Of a DNA stretch of 64,000 nucleotides, positions 53,863-64,000 are shown in pieces. Positions within the stretch are counted from its first letter, which is position 1. Each line of letters begins with the position of its first letter. This DNA is from Isoperla grammatica (Eukaryota; Arthropoda; Insecta; Plecoptera; Perlodidae). Where the stretch lies: positions 2,340,254 through 2,404,253 of the forward strand of contig OX246747.1 in NCBI GenBank assembly GCA_945910005.1, given 5' to 3'. The position numbers and the translations under genes are program-made. The notes under the pieces are model-generated. The model saw nothing but the letters and a program-made list of their open reading frames with translations. It made no database searches and was not told the origin of the DNA.

Positions 53863-54640
53863 TTTATGGCAACTGCGATTAGATAATGGTCTGTAATTTT
53901 CGTAGTATAAATAACAGAATTAAGAGGTGAGAAATTACATTTTATAAATAAGTGGTCAATGCAAGTTTGAGAAAGAGTGTCACCCCTAAATTCTTCTCTA
54001 GTAACGCCTTTTACTCAATTATAGAACCCGCTAGCCGCAAGCATATTCTTATAAGTGAGTACACACGTGTCCTCCTCATTTAAGATATCCAAATGCATAT
54101 CACCTATTATCAGCATATTAGATACGGATACATTATCACGTATGTACCTTTCTACTTCATTTACAAAATTAAGTTTCGTATTATTGTCTGGATGCCTATA
54201 GATTGCCAACAAATAAAATTACTGGCTAACATTGCGAACGTGGAAGGTAGCTCTCATTCCTTCAAAATTATCAAACTCAGCATTTGATAACACAAAATCA
54301 ATATCATTTTTTACAAATAAAAGTAGACCACCACCGCGTCTATGAGTGCGAAGTTTTGAAAATAATTTGTAGCCATCTAAATAATGTGTCAACCTCAAAA
54401 CCTGATACTGAAGTTTCACTTAAAACTAAAATTTGAAATTTCTCTAACTGGTTTTGCAGAACTACTTTCAGTTCGTCCCAATGTTTATTTAATGACCGTA
54501 TGTTTAGATGTAATACCGTAACTCCTGTTTTTGACTCAAACCAACTATCTAAGTCGTTTGTTATCAAACATCTATTTTCATCTACATAATCGTACATAAT
54601 ATCATCCATGTCACCACACACAATAATCCCCTCTTATTCA

Positions 54641-55039
54641 ATCTGCCTAAGGTCTTGGAATGTGTTGATACGAATAACACACATACGAATAACACACACA
54701 CGAATAACCTGAGTGTTCGTCCCTTCGTACAAGGATTTTTCCGTGTAATGCCCAAACAAGATAGGGGGGGGGGGGGTCTATAATGTCACTAAATTGTGAC
54801 ATAATGTATGTACAGCTCTAAAGAAAGGGTGTTCAAACTTCAACATTGGCAAGTATATTTTGTCAGCCTGATGATCTAAAGAAATAAGAGACTTTTTTAA
54901 AATTTAAGATATAAGATTTATTATTAAATTTAAAATTTAAGAAGACTTTTCTAAAGGTGAAAATCAAAATACGCTATATAGACTTACTTTGACCCACCAG
55001 TTTAAACTATGTGTTTAGGCCATGAAGATCGAAATATGC
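54641..55039. other. No gene; short G run
   Basis: AT-rich DNA with 'cgaataacacacacac' repeats at 54,670-54,705 and a G run at about 54,766. Confidence 0.5.
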
Positions 55040-56275
55040 TATTTTTATTATTATTATTATTTATTTATCCAACAACAGAATTAACAATTCCAGGCACAAT
55101 TGGATATAATATACTTAATTGATAGGTTCTCATTAATACATATGTTCCAATAAAATTAACATACACTCACTATTAAAACGACTTATTCAAAAATAAAATA
55201 AAAATACACCAACTAAGGTAAGTGGTAGCTATAACAATTAACCCCACTTTTGTCATGAACATAAAATGTTAAAACACTTTGACTTTATTGACCTCACATT
55301 GTCATTAAAAACATCAATATGGCTAAAAGGTGAACTATTTAACATGGTAACAGTGCGTGGCAAAAATGAGTATTTAAAAAGATCCAATCTAGATTTTGGT
55401 TGTTTAAATAAAAGTGTGTTACGAGAGCGTCTTATAGGAACATTTAAAGAAATTGTTTCTAACAAATCAGGGCAATCAAGCTCACCCGATAAAATCTTTT
55501 TAAAAGTGATAACATCAAACATTTTGCGCCTGGCATCCAAAGGAAGTAGGTGGGCTTCATCACATAACCTGGCATAGTCAACCCTATGGTAATCTACCTG
55601 ATTCCTTTGGCAACACCACTTTAAAAACTTCTGCTGGAGACGTTCAAGATTTTGGACTTTAGTCACATGGTGTGGCGACCAAACAACACTCGAGTAGTCA
55701 AGAATCGGTAGTACAATGCTCATGTATAAACTACGGATAACAAAAGTGGAGAAATTATGATTGCAAGTGCGTTTAATAAAGCCCAAGGTTGTGAAAGCAC
55801 GCTTCAAGACATAATCAATGTGAGCGTTAAAATTAAGGTCTTTAGACATAACAACGCCAAGGTCGCACACACTGTCAACACGGCTAAGTGAAACACCATC
55901 CATTGTGTAGTTGAACATTATAACTTTCTTTTTATTAGTGAAAGATATCACCTGACATTTAAGAGAATTGAGATCTAATTTCCATTTTCGGCACCATTCA
56001 ACTAGACTATTGAGATCCTGCTGAAGTGTCTTACAGTCTACAATGTTTCTGATAGTATGAAACAGTTTGAGATCATCAGCATACATCAACGAAGAGGCAA
56101 AGCTAAAACAAGAAGGCAAATCGCTCACAAATACATTAAACAATAAGGGGCCCAAAATAGATCCTTGCGGGACTCCTGACGTAACACGTGCCGGAACAGA
56201 TGACATTCCGTCAATAACCACCGACTGCGTTCGGTTTTCAAGGTAACTCGTTAATATTTTCAGGAAATTTATTTA
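55040..56275 (-). CDS. Jockey/CR1-type LINE, RT C-terminal half, open frame
   Basis: An open frame of about 320 codons (55253-56221, extending upstream to ILTSYLENRTQSVVIDG). It has SGVPQGSILGPLLFNVFVSD, the catalytic LMYADDLKLFHT box, and the thumb and C-terminal region (YTMDGVSLSRVDSVCDLGVV, SIVLPILDYSSVVWSPHH, SRNTLLFKQPKSRLDLFKYS). The 3' end has an (AATA)n tail near 55,040. It is 5' truncated at 56,275, typical of LINE insertion. It is the least decayed LINE here but lacks the endonuclease. Confidence 0.85.
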
Positions 56276-56372
56276 GTTTAACTCCCCAACGTAAGCCTTC
56301 GCAAACCTCCCTCAAATCCTTATCTACTCTTCCTTTCATTCGCGCCTTTATCGCAGTAGTTGAAAGTAATTC

Positions 56373-57602
56373 CAACCGTATATTGTACCCCTGGAAACCC
56401 TAAACATAGCAAGCGTAACTTATGAGGCTGGTGCAGAAAGCATGTATTGTACCTTTGGCAACCCTAAACATAGCAAGCGTAACTTATGAGGCTGGTGCAG
56501 AAAGCATGTATTGTACCCCTGGCAACCCTAAACATAGCAAGCGTAACTTATGAGGCTGGTGCAGAAAGCATGTATTGTACCCCTGGCAACCCTAAACATA
56601 GCAAGCGTAACTTATGAGGCTGGTGCAGAAAGCATGTATTGTACCCCTGGCAACCCTAAACATAGCAAGCGTAACTTATGAGGCTGGTGCAGAAAGCATG
56701 TGTTGTACCCCTGGCAACCCTAAACATAGCAAGCGTAACTTATGAGGCTGGTGCAGAAAGCATGTATTGTACCCCTGGCAACCCTAAACATAGCAAGCGT
56801 AACTTATGAGGCTGGTGCAGAAAGCATGTATTGTACCCCTGGCAACCCTAAACATAGCAAGCGTAACTTATGAGGCTGGTGCAGAAAGCATGTATTGTAC
56901 CCCTGGCAACCCTAAACATAGCAAGCGTAACTTATGAGGCTGGTGCAGAAAGCATGTATTGTACCCCTGGCAACCCTAAACATAGCAAGCGTAACTTATG
57001 AGGCTGGTGCAGAAAGCATGTATTGTACCCCTGGCAACCCTAAACATAGCAAGCGTAACTTATGAGGCTGGTGCAGAAAGCATGTATTGTACCCCTGGCA
57101 ACCCTAAACATAGCAAGCGTAACTTATGAGGCTGGTGCAGAAAGCATGTATTGTACCCCTGGCAACCCTAAACATAGCAAGCGTAACTTATGAGGCTGGT
57201 GCACAAAGCATGTATTGTACCCCTGGCAACCCTAAACATAGCAAGCGCAACTTATGAGGCTGGTGCACAAAGCATGTATTGTACCCCTGGCAACCCTAAA
57301 CATAGCAAGCGTAACTTATGAGGCTGGTGCAGAAAGCATGTATTGTACCCCTGGCAACCCTAAACATAGCAAGCGTAACTTATGAGGCTGGTGCAGAAAG
57401 CATGTATTGTACCCCTGGCAACCCTAAACATAGCAAGCGCAACTTATGAGGCTGGTGCACAAAGCATGTATTGTACCCCTGGCAACCCTAAACATAGCAA
57501 GCGTAACTTATGAGGCTGGTGCAGAAAGCATGTATTGTACCCCTGGCAACCCTAAACATAGCAAGCGTAACTTATGAGGCTGGTGCACAAAGCATGTATT
57601 TA
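56373..57602. repeat. 64-bp tandem satellite, ~19 copies
   Basis: Unit 'tattgtacccctggcaaccc' + 'taaacatagcaagcgtaact' + 'tatgaggctggtgcagaaag' + 'catg', 64 bp. Copies are nearly identical. A few near the right (about 57,200-57,590) carry 'gtgcacaaag' in place of 'gtgcagaaag' and 'gcgcaac' for 'gcgtaac', which shows spread of a variant. No ORF. Confidence 0.95.
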
Positions 57603-59115
57603 CGAATGTATGAAAGAACGCTAACAATCTGTTTATTTGCGTTGCAACATTGTGCGTTCATTACAGCGGTATATAAGGATCTGAGGTAACGCGACTAATT
57701 ACGTTGGGAGAGATATGACTTATTAATTAGTTACTGTGTTTTTACTTACGACACCCGTAACACCCATAACGTAATGTAATCGGATTAAAGCTGGTTACCT
57801 TGATTGTCACCCCTCACACGGTTCGGAACTTCCACGGAAACTCCGTACCTGAGGTCATTTTGGGCAGTAAACCGGAAGGTGCCCCTGTCCCGTGGACCCG
57901 CTGCAATGAAAAATCCAGTTGATTATTAGAGACTAGAGAGCCGTGCTAATAAACAATATGTTTTTACTCAACCAAATAATATGGAGCATGCACTTTTTAC
58001 GTGCCATCTTTATAGTGAATGCCAATATTATAACAATAAGCGTAATATGTTATACCCATCGTAATTATACATTGTCAAATTAAAAAACTGATAAAATAAT
58101 AGTAAAAGATTGTAGATTAAAATATTAACATGTCTTCCATAGAGGAGGATTGGATTGGTGGAGTGAATCGGACCTAACCTCAGCTGCTTACAGCGGCGAG
58201 GGTAGATGTAAACTTCGACCTACAATGCCAGTATTTACATGTCTGCCATAGAGGAGGATTGGTGGAGTGAATCGCACCTAATCTTAGCTACTAAAATTAA
58301 ATTTTGTATATTTTTATTCCATATTAATAGCGGTGAAGCCGTGCCTTGCCGCTGCATTGCACGCTAGCGCTCTGCTAGGGAAGCGCAAGCAAATAAGACT
58401 GTCTTCACAACAAACTGCCATTTGTGGCGGCGCTCGAATTACAAATTTACCACTGACCGCTTCTCTTCTTTGTTTTTTCTAAGTTAAAATTTGTAATTTT
58501 ACAACCAGATATTCAAGAAAATCGTGAATTTACCAATTTCGGGACAAAAGATGTCATGAAATTAAACATTTCATGACACGGGACACTTGTGCCAAATTCG
58601 GGACTTTCCTGCATTTTTCGGGACGTCTAGTCACCCTTTTGCGTTGAGTTGTCGGTCGGGCCGTGACCTGGGTCAAAAAAGCCACAGATCCATTGCAGGC
58701 CGTGGCCAATGAAGCCAGACTGCTGCCGCTGGCGCTATCTGAGCGCAACATATGTGTGTGTGTGTGCCAGGGGAACTGGGAAAGTAGAGTGGAGGTTGAT
58801 TCATACTTCCGCTGTGCGAATACCACAACCGATTGCCAATCCCAAATCGGCTGCACTGCGGCCCCGGTTTGTTGTTGTTTGTCTATCTTGCCATTTCTGC
58901 CAATCAAAATGTCTCAAGTTTCTAAGTTGGGGGATGTCAAAAGTCGTTCAAATCTGTGGCTAACTTGTGTAAACGTTGTCAGTAGCAGCATGGCTGCTCA
59001 CAATTTATTTGGATGCTACAATTTAGCGAAATTGTTTGTTTTTTGTCGTAAGCTGGAATCAGTACATGACTCACAGAATGCCTTCAACCAGACAGTAATA
59101 CAGGTGAGAACTTAC
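57603..59115. other. No supported gene; small duplications
   Basis: A ~45-bp block 'aacatgtctt/gccatagaggaggattgg..tggagtgaatcg' is duplicated at 58,128-58,180 and 58,235-58,275. 58,560-58,640 resembles 1,795-1,880 inverted. ORFs at 58554-59157 lack family features. Confidence 0.4.
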
Positions 59116-59158
59116 TCGGGTTTGTCTCTATTGTTGCTGTTTCCGGGTAGGCCGTAGG
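59116..59158 (-). CDS. Repeat-protein gene, downstream exon
   Basis: A 43-bp exon lies between acceptor tcttttgttgcag and donor GTAAGT. It accepts phase 1 from the repeat exon and reads AYGLPGNSNNRDKP. The splice sites and phase agree with the exon at 59337-60990. Confidence 0.5.
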
Positions 59159-59336
59159 CTGCAACAAAAGATTAAATGTGATAACATATAACATCAACGA
59201 TATGAATGACATCAACAGAACGACTGCAACAAAAATGTAATACCGGGGTGAACTTAAAAGTGATAACATATTATTACATCAGCGAGATAAATCACATCAA
59301 CAGAACTACTGCAACTGGAAAGGAATATGAACTTAC

Positions 59337-60990
59337 CACAGTCCAGTAATGCATCGGAGGTCTGCGTGGCCCTGGATACTCCCAGACCACCTTCTGGGGT
59401 CTGCGTGGCCCTGGATACTCCCAGACCACCTTCTGGGGTCTGCGTGGCCCTGGATACTCCCAGACCACCTTCTGGGGTCTGCGTGGCCCTGGATACTCCC
59501 AGACCACCGTCTGGGGTCTGCGTGGCCCTGGAGTCTCCCAGACCACCTTCTGGGGTCTGCGTGGCCCTGGATACTCCCAGACCACCTTCTGGGGTCTGCG
59601 TTGCCCTGGAGTCTCCCAGAGCACCTTCTGGGGTCTGCGTGGCCCTGGAGTCTCCCAGAGCACCTTCTGGGGTCTGTGTGGCCCTGAAGACTCCCAGAGC
59701 ACCTTCTGGGGCTTGCGTGGCCCTGGATACTCCCAGAGCACCTTCTGGGGTCTGCGTGGCCCTGGAGTCTCCCAGAGCACCTTCTGGGGTCTGCGTGGCC
59801 CTGGAGTCTCCCAGAGCACCTTCTGGGGTCTGCGTGGCCCTGGAGTCTCCCAGACCACCTTCTGGGGTCTGCGTGGCCCTGGATACTCCCAGACCACCTT
59901 CTGCAGTCTGCGTTGCCCTGGAGTCTCCCAGAGCACCTTCTGGGGTCTGCGTGGCCCTGGAGTCTCCCAGAGCACCTTCTGGGGTCTGCGTGGCCCTGAA
60001 GTCTCCCAGAGCACCTTCTGGGGCCTGCGTGGCCCTGGAGTCTCCCAGAGCACCTTCTGGGGTCTGCGTGGCCATGGATACTCCCAGACCACCTTCTGGG
60101 GTCTGCGTGGCCCTGGAGTCTCCCAGAGCACCTTCAGGGCTCTGCATGGCCCTGGAGACTCCCAGAGCACCTTCTGGGGTCTGCGTGGCCCTGGAGTCTC
60201 CCAGACCACCTTCTGGGGTCTGCGTGGCCCTGGATACTCCCAGACCACCTCCTGGGGTCTGCGTGGCCCTGGAGTCTCCCAGAGCACCTTCTGGGGTCTG
60301 CGTGGCCCTGGAGTCTCCCAGAGCACCTTTTGGGGTCTGCGTGGCCCTGGAGTCCCCCAGAGCACCTTCTGGGGTCTGCGTGGCCCTGGAGTCTCCCAGA
60401 GTACCTTCTGGGGTCTGCGTGGCCCTGGAGTCTCCCAGAGCACCTTCTGGGGTCTGCGTGGCCCTGGAGTCTCCCAGAGCACCTTCTGGGGTCTTTGTGG
60501 CCCTGGAGTCTCCCATAGCACCTTCTGGGGTCTGCGTGGCCCTGAAGTCTCCCAGAGCACCTTCTGGGGTCTGCGTGGCCCTGGAGTCTCCCAGAGCACC
60601 TTCTGGGGTCTGCGTGGCCCTGGAGTCTCCCAGAGCACCTTCGGGGGTCTGCGTGGCCCTGGAGTCTCCCAGACCACCTTCTGGGGTCTGCGTGGCCCTG
60701 GATACTCCCAGAGCACCTTCTGGGGTCTGCGTGGCTCTGGAGTCTCCCAGAGCACCTTCTGGGGTCTGCGTGGCCCTGGAGTCTCCCAGAGCACCTTCTG
60801 GGGTCTGCGTGGCCCTGGAGTCTCCCAGAGCACCTTCTGGGGTCTGCGTGGCCCTGGAGTCTCCCAGAGCACCTTCTGGGGTCTTCGTGGCCCTATAGTC
60901 TCCCAGAGCACCTTCTGGGGTCTGCGTGGATTTGGTGGCTTGCTGGCTGCCCAACTCGTTGAAAAAATTCACTACTTCTCGGAACATCCT
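59337..60990 (-). CDS. Repeat-protein gene, large exon with ~40 13-residue repeats
   Basis: Open - strand frame made of about 40 copies of GALGDSRATQTPE and the variant GGLGVSRATQTPE. It is preceded by MFREVVNFFNELGSQQATKS (after a possible acceptor aaaatatgcag at about 60,990, or an ATG start just after) and ends SDALLDCG at donor GTAAGT (59336). A small exon in matching phase follows at 59116-59158. The unit is 39 bp and lacks stops in five or more frames, so long ORFs on + are expected by-products. The product is a low-complexity Thr/Pro/Glu/Gly-rich protein of unknown function. Confidence 0.5.
59358..60935. repeat. 39-bp minisatellite, ~40 copies
   Basis: Unit 'tctgcgtggccctggagtct' + 'cccagagcaccttctgggg'. 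Two main types differ by gagtctcccagagca and gatactcccagacca, and they alternate in short blocks. Almost no length changes break the multiple of three. Confidence 0.95.
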
Positions 60991-61047
60991 GCATATTTTG
61001 ACGAGGAAGAGCCAGAACAAAGTAGAAAAATGAAAGACAGCCAGTAA

Positions 61048-61590
61048 GCTAGAACTAAATGTAGCTAGAAAACACTAGAGATAGCTAGAAATAGCAAGAA
61101 CTCGCTAGACATTGCTTGACGTAGCTAGAGATTGCTGTTGTTAGTATAAGCCAGAACAAGCTTGAGTAAGCCAGGTAGCTAGACATTGCCTGATATAGCT
61201 AGAGGTTACTGTAATAAGTATCAGCCAGAACAAGCTTGAGATAGCCAGGTCATTTGCAAGATCATAGTTGGATACTAATCCTAAGTTCCCAAATTTAAGT
61301 ATATATATAAATATTGTCATTTGCAAGATCATAGTTGAATACTAATCCTAAGTTCCCAAATTTAAGTATATATATAAATATTTTTCTGTATGTAGGGATA
61401 CATACAAATACAATACAACAAATAAATTAAAACTTATAAATGGAAGTGACAAGTACCGGTACATGATTGATTTAACTAATTAATTAATTAATTTGCTGAG
61501 GGCACAAGCTGTGTGTGGGATGTAGTCCAGGTTTTCTTTAAAAATGAAATCCTGGGCCCGGATTCACAAGAAGTTCCAAGTCTTTTTTTG
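61048..61590. repeat. Degenerate 'tagctagaaat' repeats and a 69-bp duplication
   Basis: Loose 'agctaga.attgc' units occupy 61,050-61,240. A near-perfect tandem duplication of 'gtcatttgcaagatcatagtt...aagtatatatataaatatt' occupies 61,248-61,383. No gene. Confidence 0.7.
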
Positions 61591-61591
61591 G

Positions 61592-61757
61592 TCTTATCCT
61601 CCCCTTCCCTTTTCTTCCCCGCCCTCCTACTTGACCCTTTCCTCCAAACACCCCCCTAGTTCATCTTCATATATCACCCACCCACTCATTGTCTCGATTA
61701 GCCCCGTTGCAAAAATATGAGACGGTAAGCCCAAATATCAATCAATCTATCAATCCC
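61592..61757 (+). mobile_element. Short retroposon T2 fragment
   Basis: It runs from 'tcctccccttcccttttcttcc' to 'gacggtaagcccaaatatcaatcaatc'. No head. Confidence 0.75.
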
Positions 61758-62695
61758 TAAGACCGGCCAACTTTGAACCTCTTATAAAACCAGGAAAATA
61801 TCTTAAAACAGATTTTAAAACATATTATTGCGATTTTTATTATATCCTTTTTCTCACCGGAAATAAGTAACTTTTTGTGTGACCTGGGTCTGGCTTTACA
61901 AGATGTTCAAAAGTTATGCCAGTCTTAGAGATAAGACCAAAATAGGACTTAAGACCTTTTTTGAGTCCGGGCCCAAATATTTGAAAGGAAACATTAACAA
62001 ATCAAATCAAAAATTACTTTTATTTTTCATCATTATCCTAACAATGCATCTGTATGTCAGGTATAAAAAGATGAAATACTGCCATAAGTAATGTAGAAGT
62101 ATATTTGACATAATGATATAAGCATTATAGCATCTATCATATTATCATTTTGACAATGGTGGCCATTTGGTAAGCCAGTTTGATCTGAATTGCAGTCCTT
62201 CAAAACCTCACTTTTTTTCGAATCAATAATGTTATTTTTACTCAAAATGAATGCTTCAAAACAACGTGTAAGGTACATCTAATTCAATGCTGAACTTTTT
62301 TCATCTAGTAATGTAAGTAAGTAAATCAAACTCATGCTCATGCTTGTACAGCTGTGGGTGTTATCTCGTTCTCAACCAAATCTGGGGTGAGGGACAGTGA
62401 TTTATTATTTGACAAATATCTTAATCCTTATACATAGTCTTTATCAGATGTAGATCTGCATTCCCACCAACTAGAATGGTGAAAAGTATGTGCAAAGAGC
62501 TTTAAAATGCAAAACTCTACTACATGTAGTCAATAGTAGTATAAACACCAATTCGCAGGTGGAATACCCTTCTAGGCCATCCTCAGCAATTTTCGTTATG
62601 GATAACAAATGGTGTTTTTTTAGCTTTTAATCGAAACGCTAAAGTTCGGTACACTTTTTTCTTGTACTGTAGTCTTTTTGAGACAGTAATTAGTT
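61758..62695. other. No gene seen
   Basis: AT-rich sequence without a supported feature. Confidence 0.45.
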
Positions 62696-62698
62696 GTG

Positions 62699-63110
62699 GT
62701 ATGGGAGACCGTACGACAGATAGAGGGCGCTGTGAGCGATGACGTTCAGTTTGCCTATTGTATTTAGCTTAACTTGAGTTAAGTGCTCCAAATGTTACAT
62801 TTCTAACACATTATTTACAATAATTTTGATTATAGACATATTTAAGCACTTAAAACTTTATTATTAATACGTTTTATGATACTAAAATAACAATCAGCTG
62901 AAGGATCCAAAAAACAAGTGAAACCTGGTACAATGGTTGATGGAATAACACAGTCAACCACACTCTTCGCGCGCGGGTAAGGTTATGCCGTCCCACAGCC
63001 ATCTGTATTTCCACGAAATCATTATTGCATGCGTCAAATGAGGGGCATACTGACATTGTGTGAACAGGAACGCTCACAGCGCTGCTGTCATACGGTCTCC
63101 CATTGCATTT
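62699..63110. mobile_element. Foldback/MITE-like inverted pair
   Basis: 'tatgggagaccgtacgacag...gcgctgtgagcg' at 62,699-62,740 is inverted as 'cgctcacagcgctgctgtcatacggtctccca' at 63,071-63,103. The ~410-bp size suits a MITE. The ORF across it (62874-63164) is probably not a gene. Confidence 0.45.
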
Positions 63111-63471
63111 AAAGGGTAAAGTCCCAAAAATTGGTTGCCGTGAGTCATCTTTGTAAGCAGCCATGGAATGTTTGTCCTGAAACAGTAAATAAATTGTTAG
63201 ATCAGTTTATTTTGTTAAAACAATTAAAAATAAAACTTACAATGGTTTTGCATGTATTGCCATCCTTTCAAAAATAGTTTTTGTGGGCCAATTTTTTTAA
63301 AATGGAAAATCAAAATTAATTTGTTAAAAACGACAAGAGATAGTTTAACATTTTGCTTTTATTTCTTAAATTATGGATGGACTACAACTTATATTGTTGT
63401 TTTATTATTTTTTCTTGTTCTTGATTTTTATTTTATATAGTTAAGTAGTTTGTTTTGTTTGTGTTTTTATT

Positions 63472-63690
63472 GCCACCCTAGCCGGACTGGTCAAGAAGGA
63501 GAAGTCAGACGAAGTGCAGTTCACACCTAATCCCCTTTCCTCCCCTTTCCCCTTTCCTCACGCGCCCTCCTACTTGCCCCTTTCCTCCAAAGAGTCCCCA
63601 ATTTCATCTTCATTAGCACCCACTCATCGTCTTGATTAGCCAAGTTGCAAAAATATAAGACGTTAAGCCCAAATATCAATCAATCAATCG
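63472..63690 (+). mobile_element. Short retroposon, 5' truncated head A + T2
   Basis: It starts 'gccaccctagccggactggtcaagaaggag' and ends 'gttaagcccaaatatcaatcaatcaatc'. The ribozyme portion is absent. Confidence 0.8.
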
Positions 63691-63775
63691 TGTTGTTATT
63701 GTTATTTATGATTTCATGATTATTAATTGTTTGCATATCCTTATAGTTTTATTTAAGGTCCTCCTTTGTAAATCA

Positions 63776-64000
63776 CCCGTCTCGGCCCGGGGTAGAATAG
63801 GCCGAGAGTGACTCTGATAGTCATAAGAGGCGACAAAAGGAGACCCTGTCCCTTTCCCCCCCTCTGTCCCACTAAATATTTCTCCTCCCACTTGGCCCTG
63901 CCCTCCCTTGCTGGACTCCCGTATGACGACCCACGCGACGTACAACGGATCTGATTCGGATCTGGCTTTATTCTTCATCATCATCTTTCTCATCTTCATT
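63776..64000 (+). mobile_element. Short retroposon, head B + T1, cut by window end
   Basis: It starts 'cacccgtctcggcccggggtagaataggcc' with 'gtcataagaggcgac', then T1 to the window edge. Confidence 0.8.

Larger units (their letters stand above)
52050..54640 (-). pseudogene. LINE with endonuclease and reverse transcriptase
   Basis: The endonuclease part lies at 54,621-54,015 (VTVLHLNIRSLNKHWDELKV, ILVLSETSV, HRRGGGLLLFVKNDIDFVLS, AIYRHPDNN, LIIGDMHLDILNEED). A (TAA)n run replaces the middle. The RT follows at 53,750-52,917 (YKKGDHLDYSNYRPIALLPV, YGFQKGRSTSDLLLQFTDFV, IDFSKAFDTLNHNILLDNLE, VNTGVPQGSI) and a later part (52,637-52,392; SHMYLGIIIDNRLSWSPHIA). The GD of the endonuclease and the RT fingers are recognisable. 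A retroposon at 53216 interrupts it. Confidence 0.85.

Noticed and set aside
56373..57602. CRISPR-like array
   Set aside because: Units are contiguous 64-bp repeats without unique spacers, and the DNA is eukaryotic.
58663..59157. 164-codon + strand ORF
   Set aside because: Its composition and lack of domain or splice context suggest chance. The opposite strand carries a better-supported exon at its end.
59327..60898. Long + strand ORFs (VCVALESPRAPSG repeats) over the 39-bp array
   Set aside because: The unit is a multiple of three and has no stop in several frames, so these open frames are automatic. The - strand has flanking splice signals and phase agreement.
63071..63164. Start of a gene reading MAAYKDDSRQPIFGTLP
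   Set aside because: It lies across one arm of an inverted-repeat element and has no continuing exon.

Overview
The window is repeat-rich animal DNA. The best-supported cellular gene, an odorant receptor of the seven-transmembrane 7tm_6 family at 42.5-46.9 kb on the + strand, points to an insect, because this family is essentially insect-specific. The range of transposons and AT-rich intergenic DNA suggest a large, probably hemimetabolous genome. A hemipteran is only a guess. There are no bacterial operons.

Layout. 0-3 kb: an inverted-repeat element and an orphan kinesin (KIF21-type) exon on the - strand. 3.69-8.60 kb: a 4.9-kb hAT transposon with TIRs, 8-bp target duplication and a decayed ZMYM1-like transposase. 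8.6-15 kb: Gypsy gag fragments, a LINE fragment split by a MITE, a MULE fragment and short retroposons. 15.3-23 kb: a MADF-domain gene, a HARBI1-type (PIF/Harbinger) transposase and candidate terminal exons, all on the - strand. 23.4-30.5 kb: an old P-element/THAP9-like transposase relic with a younger P element inserted in it, and a non-autonomous hAT inserted near its 3' end. 31-41 kb: LINE relics, a Mutator-like transposase and several tandem repeats. 42.5-47.4 kb: the odorant receptor. 48-56 kb: Penelope-like inverted copies and three LINE fragments or relics. 56.4-57.6 kb: a 64-bp satellite. 59.1-61.0 kb: a - strand gene with about 40 copies of a 13-residue repeat.

Most of the window is shaped by a short retroposon family, about 300-390 bp when complete. 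It is modular: two alternative 5' heads (A and B) and two alternative 3' tails (T1, ending in TTAAGCCCCATTAATCAATC; T2, ending in TTAAGCCCAAATATCAATC). Several copies are flanked by 8-14 bp target duplications. Head A starts exactly at the target duplication and can fold into the P1/P2/P3 topology of an HDV-like self-cleaving ribozyme. Its P3 hairpin closely resembles that of the 5' ribozyme of trypanosomatid L1Tc/ingi retrotransposons.

The most interesting points are the ribozyme-headed retroposons, the odorant receptor whose TM4-TM5 loop region carries an array of 47-codon repeats and whose last exon is copied downstream, the P-in-P insertion, the retroposon that supplies a new stop codon to the Harbinger transposase, and the 13-residue-repeat gene with phase-consistent splice sites. 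All calls come from reading the sequence; no database search was run.
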